Positions 1 through 5,971 of a DNA stretch of 6,375 nucleotides are shown in pieces. The notes under the pieces were generated by a model, which had not been told where the DNA came from, ran no database searches, and was given only the letters and a program-made list of their open reading frames with translations. Position 1 is the first letter of the stretch; each line of letters starts with the position of its first letter. The position numbers and the translations under genes were made by a program. This DNA comes from Bacteroidales bacterium (lineage in GTDB: Bacteria; Bacteroidota; Bacteroidia; Bacteroidales; GCA-2748055). The DNA lies in assembly GCA_029934875.1 (NCBI GenBank), contig JAOZLK010000277.1, forward strand, positions 1-6,375, in the 5' to 3' direction.

Positions 1-748
1 CAGCAGCCAGAAACACATAAAGTACTATGACAACAATGACCCCTTTAATAGCTGCGCGAATCAAAGCCTTGCCATCTCCCTTGATTTCACCGGTGAAATA
101 GGCTGCATACAGCCAGCCATCGTAGGTATATATAAGAGCAGCGATCACAATGCTCCAGCCACCTAGTCCCCTGGATGCAGGATGAGCCAGAGCTGTATCA
201 CTGCCCACCGCAGATCCGGCGAATACCAGAGTCAGTGTAAATCCCACAACGATTAGTGCCATGAGGGCAGCCGCAAATTGCTGGATTTTAGCACTCATTG
301 CGATGCTCCGCAATTGCAGGGCTGCGAAAACAGTTGAAACCATGATGGCCAGAGGTATTTGCCATTGACCCACTGCCGGAAAAAGCAAGGTAGCGAATTC
401 GGTGACCACAACAGCTTTCAAGGCTATGTCAGCAACGAAGCTCAACCAGTCAACCCAGCCAATAACGAAACCAGGGAATGGTCCGTAGGCCCTTCTTACC
501 AGCGAATAGCTTCCCCCCGATCGGGGGGTCATGCCAATCAGTTCTGCTGCTACGACTGTGCATAAGAGCGCAAACAGTCCGCCCACCAACCACAGGGATA
601 CAAATAAAAAGGGATTTGGTGCAAGCAAAGCAACTTCCCCTGGTGTACGCAGGATGCCCAGGCCAATGATGCCTCCGATGGTAACGGCCAGTGTGAAACT
701 ACTGTTTAGTGCCCGTTTGGGGTGTTGTCCTGTACCGTTATGGCTCAT
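1..748 (-). CDS. APC-superfamily amino acid/polyamine permease, N-terminal part (3' end outside window)
   Basis: This is an inner-membrane transporter of the APC (amino acid-polyamine-organocation) superfamily; the substrate cannot be told. I translated the minus strand from ATG 748-746 and got 249 uninterrupted residues running off the left edge. Seen: a soluble N-terminus of about 17 residues, then TM1 holding GGIIGLGILRTPGE (about 25-38). That glycine-rich stretch is where APC proteins break helix 1 to bind the substrate. TM2 follows at about 46-72, then the family-typical TPRSGGSY loop (74-81) and AYGPFPGFVIGW (87-98). Further hydrophobic segments lie at about 100-122, 130-146, 157-178, 197-218 and 232-249. 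Family members usually have about 12 TM segments and 430-500 residues, so roughly half is present. An in-frame TAG at 772-770 rules out a longer start. No Shine-Dalgarno precedes the ATG. The gene diverges from the plus-strand cluster, so any shared role rests only on adjacency. Confidence 0.9.
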   Translation of the reverse strand, partial: MSHNGTGQHPKRALNSSFTLAVTIGGIIGLGILRTPGEVALLAPNPFLFVSLWLVGGLFALLCTVVAAELIGMTPRSGGSYSLVRRAYGPFPGFVIGWVDWLSFVADIALKAVVVTEFATLLFPAVGQWQIPLAIMVSTVFAALQLRSIAMSAKIQQFAAALMALIVVGFTLTLVFAGSAVGSDTALAHPASRGLGGWSIVIAALIYTYDGWLYAAYFTGEIKGDGKALIRAAIKGVIVVIVLYVFLAA

Positions 749-912
749 GGGAAGAATAATAAGTGTATTCTATGATATATCTTTCAGACGATATTTACCC
801 CCAGTTCTGTTGCCATATAATAACCTCCCTTGTTTTTTCACCAAAACAGTAGGGGACATATCATGCTAAGGGCTATTGCTTTTAGCGTATTTCATGTATT
901 CGTGAACAGAAT
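749..912. promoter_or_regulatory. Divergent intergenic region between permease and beta-helix gene
   Basis: These 164 bases separate two divergent genes and must hold both promoters. I could not place a convincing Bacteroidetes promoter (TTTG with TAnnTTTG) in either direction. A sigma70-like pair facing the permease can be read on the minus strand: TTGGTG (844-839), a 16-base spacer and TATTAT (822-817). A Shine-Dalgarno-like AAGGGAGG (831-824, minus strand) precedes a 10-codon mini-ORF (816-784). On the plus side, a 17-codon mini-ORF (863-916) overlaps the beta-helix gene's start codon, and two adjacent potential hairpins lie at 863-888 and 890-918. All of these are weak single-sequence signals; only the role as a divergent promoter region is reasonably safe. 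Confidence 0.5.
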
Positions 913-918
913 ATGAAA
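890..918 (+). promoter_or_regulatory. Potential hairpin enclosing the start codon of the beta-helix gene
   Basis: TTTCAT (890-895) and ATTC (898-901) pair with GAAT (909-912) and ATGAAA (913-918). This gives a ten-pair stem with a two-base bulge (GT, 896-897) and a seven-base loop. The right arm contains the ATG of the downstream gene, so the folded mRNA would hide the start. The stem is AT-rich and its stability was not computed. It could be chance in AT-rich leader DNA. Confidence 0.3.
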
Positions 919-2901
919 CATCGATTCAATATTAATCGCAGGAAATTTGTTGGCAGACTTGGGCTTGGAGTCGGGAGTTTAGCACTCTGTACTATCCTGC
1001 CCCCCAATATACTGAAAGGAAATAAGCGAAATAAGGAGGCTGGTCAGCTTGCGAACCCGGCTGGATCAAAAGAATATCATGTGTCGGTCACCGGCATTGA
1101 CACTAATCCGGGAACCATATCGAAACCCTTCAAAACGATTTCGAGGGCAGCGGAAGTAGCCCAATCGGGTGATACGATCACCGTCCACCAGGGAATCTTT
1201 AGAGAACGTATCAATCCACCACGCGGTGGAATCAGCAAAAACAGACGAATCGTTTACCAGGCCGCTTTAGGAGAGCAGGTGATTATTAAAGGATCAGAAG
1301 TAGTTAAAGGCTGGAAACACCTACAAAAGGATACCTGGCAGGTAAGCATTTCCAATAGCTTCTTCGGTGATTTTAACCCATTCAATACGCTGATCAGTGG
1401 CGATTGGTTCAGATCTAATAAGCGTGAGCATCATGCCGGTGCGGTGTACCTGAACGGGCACTGGCTTTACGAGACAGCGACGCAGAACGAGGTGCTGGAA
1501 CCAGCAGGAAAAAATCCCTTATGGTTCGGCAGGGTAGATGAAAAGAACACTACTGTCTGGGCCCAGTTCAAAGATGTGGATCCGAATAAGGAAGATGTTG
1601 AAGTTAATGTGCGTCAGGCCGTATTTTATCCGGAGGAACCGGGCATTAACTATATAAGCGTTCGAGGCTTTACGATGGAGCATGCCGCCACTCCCTGGGC
1701 ACCTCCCACCGCAGAACAAATCGGTCTGATCGGTACGCACTGGTCCAGGGGCTGGATCATCGAGAACAACACCATCCGTTACTCGGTTTGTACGGGCATT
1801 ACTCTTGGCAAATATGGTGATGAGTTTGACAATATGTCCTCCAGCTCATCCAATGGATATGTGGAGACGATTGAGCGGGCTCTGAAACACGGCTGGTCGC
1901 GGGAAAACATCGGCCATCATCTGGTACGCAACAACCATATCTCCCATTGCGAGCAAGCGGGGGTAGTCGGCTCAATGGGAGCGGCTTTCAGCACCATTAG
2001 CGGCAACGAGATCCATGACATCCACATGCGACGACTGTTTAGCGGTATGGAAATGGGCGGGATCAAGATCCATGGTGCCATTGATACCATCATCAGTCAC
2101 AACCACATCTATCGCACGTGGCGTGGGATCTGGCTGGATTGGATGGCCCAGGGAGCGCGTGTTAGCTGCAACCTGCTGCATGACAATGAGGCTACACAGG
2201 ACCTGTTTTTGGAAGTTAATCACGGACCCTTCCTCATCGATCATAACTTCTTCCTTTCCGCTAACTCGCTCAACGATATATCTCATGGCGGAGCCTATGT
2301 CCACAACCTGTTTGCCGGACGGGTAATCGCCTGGCCCAATACACGTATCACCCCTTATCATAAGGCCCATTCCACAGAAATAGCCGGTATGGAAACCTTC
2401 CCCGGAGGGGATATGCGCTATTACAATAATATTTTCCTCAGCCAGGAGAAGCCTGCGCCATGGCCGGAACGTATCCCCGAAGAACTAAACAACCAGGCAT
2501 ATTTCGGTCTGGCAACCTATAATAAGGTAAACTTACCTGTTTACATGTCGGGTAATGTATTTCTCGGCGGGGCAGAGCCCTCTGTGCACGAGGAAAATCC
2601 ACTGGTTGAACCGGGTTTTAATCCCGGGGTCGAACTCGAAGAAAGATCTGATGCCTGGTTTATCAGGATGCGCTTTCATAAGAAATGGGCCGGGCACAAA
2701 GGACCGCTCGTCAGGAGTGAAATGCTGGGTAAGGCAAAAATTCCGGACTTACCCTACGAGGACCCTGAGGGAAATCCTTACCAGCTTGACAGAGATTATT
2801 TTGGCAATGACCGGAAATTAGCCAATCCCTACCCCGGTCCACTCAATGAACAGAAGGAAGGGAAACAGGTTCTCAGAGTTTGGCCGAAGAAGGTGCACTA
2901 A
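913..2901 (+). CDS. Tat-exported right-handed parallel beta-helix protein with DUF1565-like N-terminus, probable glycan-active enzyme
   Basis: This is a 662-residue exported protein, probably a polysaccharide lyase or glycoside hydrolase of the parallel beta-helix class; the reaction is not known. The N-terminus has a twin-arginine motif (NRRKFVG, residues 8-14) and a hydrophobic stretch (about 15-30), so Tat export to the periplasm is expected. Cys26 sits in LALC, a poor lipobox. Residues about 55-105 (YHVSVTGIDTNPGT, then a PFKTI-type segment and GIFRERINPPRGG) match the DUF1565-type opening of many secreted beta-helix proteins. Helix turns follow as repeated Asn-rich steps: NNTI (285), NNHI (340), GNEI (364), HNHI (396), HNFF (444), HNLF (464), NNIF (505) and GNVF (547). 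Conserved-looking polar residues in the helix (D409, E434, H437, D443) are candidate active-site groups, by inference. GH141 enzymes are beta-helix fucosidases of a similar kind, but membership cannot be judged by eye. An in-frame TAG at 883-885 makes ATG 913 the first start. No Shine-Dalgarno is present. Confidence 0.87.
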   Translation: MKHRFNINRRKFVGRLGLGVGSLALCTILPPNILKGNKRNKEAGQLANPAGSKEYHVSVTGIDTNPGTISKPFKTISRAAEVAQSGDTITVHQGIFRERINPPRGGISKNRRIVYQAALGEQVIIKGSEVVKGWKHLQKDTWQVSISNSFFGDFNPFNTLISGDWFRSNKREHHAGAVYLNGHWLYETATQNEVLEPAGKNPLWFGRVDEKNTTVWAQFKDVDPNKEDVEVNVRQAVFYPEEPGINYISVRGFTMEHAATPWAPPTAEQIGLIGTHWSRGWIIENNTIRYSVCTGITLGKYGDEFDNMSSSSSNGYVETIERALKHGWSRENIGHHLVRNNHISHCEQAGVVGSMGAAFSTISGNEIHDIHMRRLFSGMEMGGIKIHGAIDTIISHNHIYRTWRGIWLDWMAQGARVSCNLLHDNEATQDLFLEVNHGPFLIDHNFFLSANSLNDISHGGAYVHNLFAGRVIAWPNTRITPYHKAHSTEIAGMETFPGGDMRYYNNIFLSQEKPAPWPERIPEELNNQAYFGLATYNKVNLPVYMSGNVFLGGAEPSVHEENPLVEPGFNPGVELEERSDAWFIRMRFHKKWAGHKGPLVRSEMLGKAKIPDLPYEDPEGNPYQLDRDYFGNDRKLANPYPGPLNEQKEGKQVLRVWPKKVH

Positions 2902-2919
2902 ATTTCAAAGTTGAGATTA

Positions 2920-4332
2920 ATGAAAGAGGTTCGAATTTATTTGCTTGCCCTGTTGATGATCTTCCTGTATTCCTGTGGAAGCAATAAGCCAAAAGCAGCA
3001 TCCGGGTCTCAAATAATGGGTAAGCGTTTTTTCACCTTCAATACTGTGGTTCGTGTCAATCAGATCGAAACCTCTCGGGATGAAGTCAACGGTGAGGATG
3101 AATCGGCCATTCATACCCCGGCGGAAGCCAGTGTTTTCCGGGAAGCGGTGGAGAAAGGTTGGCCGGGAGCCAGGATGACCTGGGCATTCAGCTGGCTCGC
3201 CCTGAATGATCAGCGACCCAATTACAGGGAACTCAGGGAATTGATTGTTTCTTATTATAAAAAATACGGGGATGAGATCACCTTTATCCCCGGAGGGTAT
3301 TTTGCCAACATGTATAATTCGCGGGAGCAGGTGAACAGGGATCTGCATGATGGATTGCAGCTGGTGTCCGGGATGGTTGGTGACGGATACCGTCCCAAAA
3401 GTGTAATCGCAGGTTTTCTCTCAGCAGAGAATCTGATCTACCTGGCCGAAAAGGAGGGGATCCATGTCTGCCAGGGCAATATCTGGAGCCAGTACGCGGT
3501 GGACAACGGGGATGGGGAGGGATCCATATCATATCCATACTATCCCTCCCGGGAGCATTTTTGCAAACCTGCACAGGATAAGGACGACATCATCGATATC
3601 GTTAATCTGGATGGCTGGACCGTTGATTTTATCAACGCGATGCATCCGGGTGGAAGACGATTCAATGATGACTGGTGTGGTAGTCGGCAGGGGGTGGGGC
3701 CTATAGAGACGGTGATACGCCTTGGCACAGAACGCGGGACCAGAGAGATGATTGCCACAACAGCCGCCCATTTCGACCGTGGATTCGAGCTCAATGGATT
3801 CGCCTGGGTAACCTGTTGCTGGGAAATGTCGCTGGTCGAGGCCAGAAAAATATATGGATACAAGGGGCGCAACGGACTGGATGGTCTTGAAATCTGGTTC
3901 ACTGAAATGCGCAAACGGTGGCCGGATGCACAATGCATCACCCAGGGGGAGTTCGGATTGCTCTGGAGGGAGCACTTCAAGAATAACGACAGCATCAACT
4001 ATCGCTTTGTCCAGCGGGGATCGGGCATATGCGGTTCAGATCCCGAGATGGAGATCCGGTGGTTCATGAACAAGGATTTCAGGCTGGCCCTTCTGAGGAA
4101 CTGGAAAGAAGACACTCCGGAGAAAGTTATTGATTATACACGCTATGATCTTAAGGCTATAGAACCAGCCGACCCACAGGCAGGTGAACCCATTAGGAAC
4201 TGGAGTTTGATGAACCGGCTCAACCAGAAGGGTACAAGGCCGCAGGATATCCCCATAGATATTGGAGAGTTGAATGGTGAAGAACAGGCTATCATCAAAG
4301 GAAGATATCCGGATTTGTTAGAACGACCATAA
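2920..4332 (+). CDS. DUF3863/DUF3864-type lipoprotein, probable secreted carbohydrate-active enzyme of unknown reaction
   Basis: This is a 470-residue lipoprotein of a family I recognise from Bacteroidetes as DUF3863 (N-terminal) plus DUF3864 (C-terminal). No activity is known to me. The signal peptide is MKEVRIYLLALLMIFLYSC, with lipobox LYSC and Cys19 as the lipid-bearing residue. A TTG at 2911 would add three residues (MRL); ATG 2920 is preferred because it gives a normal signal peptide. Family-like segments, numbered from ATG 2920: FNTVVRVNQIE (40-50), FIPGGYFANMYN (122-133), NIWSQYAVDNGDGEGS (187-202), SYPYYPSREHFCKP (204-217), TTAAHFDRGF (280-289) and NGFAWVTCCWE (292-302). The blocks of strand-like motifs rich in D, E, H and W suggest a (beta/alpha)-barrel hydrolase or a polysaccharide-deacetylase-like fold; this is inference. 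D195, D198, E212, H213, H284, D286 and E302 are candidate functional residues. It starts 18 bases after the beta-helix stop, so the two are very likely co-transcribed and act on the same exported substrate. No Shine-Dalgarno precedes it. Confidence 0.85.
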   Translation: MKEVRIYLLALLMIFLYSCGSNKPKAASGSQIMGKRFFTFNTVVRVNQIETSRDEVNGEDESAIHTPAEASVFREAVEKGWPGARMTWAFSWLALNDQRPNYRELRELIVSYYKKYGDEITFIPGGYFANMYNSREQVNRDLHDGLQLVSGMVGDGYRPKSVIAGFLSAENLIYLAEKEGIHVCQGNIWSQYAVDNGDGEGSISYPYYPSREHFCKPAQDKDDIIDIVNLDGWTVDFINAMHPGGRRFNDDWCGSRQGVGPIETVIRLGTERGTREMIATTAAHFDRGFELNGFAWVTCCWEMSLVEARKIYGYKGRNGLDGLEIWFTEMRKRWPDAQCITQGEFGLLWREHFKNNDSINYRFVQRGSGICGSDPEMEIRWFMNKDFRLALLRNWKEDTPEKVIDYTRYDLKAIEPADPQAGEPIRNWSLMNRLNQKGTRPQDIPIDIGELNGEEQAIIKGRYPDLLERP

Positions 4333-4405
4333 ATAGGAACTACAAATAGAATGGCCCGAAAACAGAAGCATCATTATTGTTTAACAATTAAAAGGAGGTA
4401 TTAAA
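4333..4405 (+). promoter_or_regulatory. Gap before the MttB-family gene, with a 13-base inverted repeat and a strong RBS
   Basis: These 73 bases hold a perfect inverted repeat, ATTGTTTAACAAT (4376-4388; six-base arms around one T), directly followed by AAAGGAGGT (4391-4399). The latter is a near-perfect Shine-Dalgarno six bases before ATG 4406. It is the only strong ribosome binding site in front of any main gene in the window, and it fixes the start. The inverted repeat could be an operator or chance. No intrinsic terminator separates this gap from the upstream gene, so read-through is possible. Confidence 0.6.
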
Positions 4406-5836
4406 ATGGCTAAGGCAAAGACAGTTTTCTTAAACCAACAAGAGATGGATCTGATTCATGCTCAGAGTGTAAAAAGCCTGCAGGAAATTGGTATAAAAGT
4501 TCACAGCAAGCCAGTCCTTGAAATACTTGAGAAGAACGGAGCGAGTGTGGATTACAATGCGATGGTTGCCAAAATTCCTGAAAAGATGGTTAACCAGGCT
4601 CTTGAGAGCGTTCAAAAGGAATTTACACTATGCGCCCGCGATCCTGGACGTGATCTGAGGGTTCCTACAGAAACATATCCGTGGGTGACTACCAGCGGAC
4701 TTGCAGTTTTTGTTAATGATTATGACGCTGGAAAGTATCGGGATTCTACCAGTAAGGATATCGCAGAGTTTACAAGACTTGGAGATGCAGTTGATACAGT
4801 TGATTTTCTTTGGACGGCCTTAACCGCAAGAGATGTTACACCTCATGCCCATGGTCCACATGAATTGTGGTTGACCATGCAAAATACTACCAAACATGTG
4901 CAGGGTGTTACAGCACAAAGTGCTGAAGATGCAAAAGTGCAGATTGAGCTGGCGGCTCTTATAGCAGGAGGAAAAGAAGAATTGAGAAAACGTCCCCTCT
5001 TTTCTGTAATAGCCTGCCCGATCGCACCACTAACCTATGAGAGAGGCTCCATTGAAGCGCAGGTAGAACTGGCAAAAGCCGGGATACCGGTTGCTTCCAT
5101 GTCCATGTCAATAGGTGGCGTGTCTGCTCCTGTTCCTGTGGCAGGAATGATGGTAAATGCCAATACTGAAAATCTGGGGAGTATTGTCATCTCACAAATG
5201 GCAGCACCTGGTGCACCCCACATCTATTGCTCCGAGTCTGCACCAATGAATATGACTTCAGCCAGCCTTAACTATAGTTCAGTTGATAAGAGTTTTATAA
5301 GCATCGGTCTGGCACAAATGGCAGAAAGATACAATCTCCCATCTCTTGTCGCGGATGGTGGATGGGGTAAAAAGGTTGAAGGTGGAATTTCAGGAGTGAT
5401 GATCCCTGCTACTCAACTCACAGGAATTATGGGCGGATCAGACATCGTAACTGGACTGGGATCAGTTGATTCTGCTAAAGGAATCTCATTTGAACAGTTT
5501 ATTATTGATTCCTACATGTGGGATTGCAGTAAAAACTATTTACATGAAGTTGTAATATCAGAAGAGAGGATTGGTCTGGACGCGGTTAAAGAAGTTGGGC
5601 ATGGCCATGATTTTCTTACACATCCTCACACTCTGAACTATATGACTGGCGAGCTAACCATCTGGGAAAGAGAAAAACTTGACCTGTTGGAGATGAATGC
5701 CAATGAAATGCCTGCTGAAGCTAACAGAATAGTGAAGAGCATACTGGATAAGCATCAGGTTGAACCGCTTACAAATGATCTCATTAAAAAGGGCGATGCA
5801 ATTATTGCGAAGTACGAAGATGTAGTGGGTGGTTAA
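4406..5836 (+). CDS. MttB-family (trimethylamine methyltransferase-like) corrinoid-protein methyltransferase, non-pyrrolysine type
   Basis: This is a complete 476-residue member of the MttB family. Characterised members (MttB, MtgB and relatives) move a methyl group from trimethylamine or a quaternary amine such as glycine betaine to the cobalt of a small corrinoid protein in the cytoplasm. Family segments seen: VFVNDYDAGKYRDST (about 101-115, the usual 'DxxTGxxR' region), VTAQSAEDAK, CPIAPLTYE (204-212), AGIPVASMSMS (225-235), GGVSAPVPVAG (237-247) and YNLPSLVADGG with G318, G319 and W320. The last is the region where methanogen MttB carries pyrrolysine. Here the frame has ordinary codons and ends in TAA, so the protein is of the MtgB-like class, whose substrates are generally not trimethylamine. 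No signal peptide or TM segment is seen. Length fits the family (about 460-500). No corrinoid protein gene lies next to it. GC is lower than in its neighbours and it alone has a strong Shine-Dalgarno, which suggests transfer. The substrate cannot be named. Confidence 0.9.
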   Translation: MAKAKTVFLNQQEMDLIHAQSVKSLQEIGIKVHSKPVLEILEKNGASVDYNAMVAKIPEKMVNQALESVQKEFTLCARDPGRDLRVPTETYPWVTTSGLAVFVNDYDAGKYRDSTSKDIAEFTRLGDAVDTVDFLWTALTARDVTPHAHGPHELWLTMQNTTKHVQGVTAQSAEDAKVQIELAALIAGGKEELRKRPLFSVIACPIAPLTYERGSIEAQVELAKAGIPVASMSMSIGGVSAPVPVAGMMVNANTENLGSIVISQMAAPGAPHIYCSESAPMNMTSASLNYSSVDKSFISIGLAQMAERYNLPSLVADGGWGKKVEGGISGVMIPATQLTGIMGGSDIVTGLGSVDSAKGISFEQFIIDSYMWDCSKNYLHEVVISEERIGLDAVKEVGHGHDFLTHPHTLNYMTGELTIWEREKLDLLEMNANEMPAEANRIVKSILDKHQVEPLTNDLIKKGDAIIAKYEDVVGG

Positions 5837-5971
5837 GGTATTTGAATATCAAACGTGAGTTTATAAGACTGGCAAACAGATCAAGGATATAGTATCGGGT
5901 GATTATATCAATTGCAATTGAGGATTTTATATCCTGTAAAGTGGGTTTGGGCAAATTGTAAAATTAATCGT
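5837..5971 (+). promoter_or_regulatory. AT-rich gap before the GH106-type gene with nested inverted repeats
   Basis: These 135 non-coding bases lie between the MttB-family stop and the next start. They contain a perfect 14-base palindrome, TCAATTGCAATTGA (5908-5921), enclosed by the inverted repeat AGGATATA (5884-5891) / TATATCCT (5928-5935). A smaller stem AGGAT/ATCCT (5921-5935, five-base loop) competes with the outer one. No T-run follows, so it does not look like an intrinsic terminator. A regulator binding site or an RNA leader structure for the glycosidase gene fits better. I could not place a standard promoter. No Shine-Dalgarno precedes ATG 5972. Confidence 0.4.
5908..5921. repeat. 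Perfect 14-base palindrome
   Basis: TCAATTGCAATTGA is exactly self-complementary and lies 50 bases upstream of the GH106-type start codon. Its size and symmetry suit a dimeric regulator. No second copy was noticed in the window, and AT-rich gaps do yield such palindromes by chance. Confidence 0.45.

Noticed and set aside
359..669. Two overlapping plus-strand open frames within the permease region
   Set aside because: Both are antisense to the TM2-TM3 coding region, compositionally odd, and overlap one another; the minus-strand frame is the convincing one.
531..869. Plus-strand open frame of 112 codons opposite the permease start
   Set aside because: It lies antisense to a clear APC permease, its translation has no family-like features, and it runs across the intergenic region without a plausible start signal.
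1972..2370. Minus-strand 132-codon open frame opposite the beta-helix repeats
   Set aside because: Antisense to repeated NNxI-type coding sequence, with no RBS and no recognisable motif.
2911..2919. TTG at 2911 as the start of the DUF3863-type lipoprotein
   Set aside because: ATG 2920 in the same frame gives a normal lipoprotein signal and needs no rare start codon; neither has a Shine-Dalgarno to favour TTG.
2917..3998. Several minus-strand open frames of 96-152 codons opposite the DUF3863-type gene
   Set aside because: They overlap each other and the well-supported plus-strand gene; their translations are rich in Pro, Ser, Arg and His without any domain, as expected of antisense shadows.
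4406..5836. Pyrrolysine (in-frame TAG) in the MttB-family gene
   Set aside because: The frame is continuous with ordinary codons through the Pyl region and ends at TAA, so no amber read-through is needed.
5921..5935. Intrinsic terminator after the MttB-family gene
   Set aside because: The AGGAT/ATCCT stem is short and AT-rich, and no run of T follows it.
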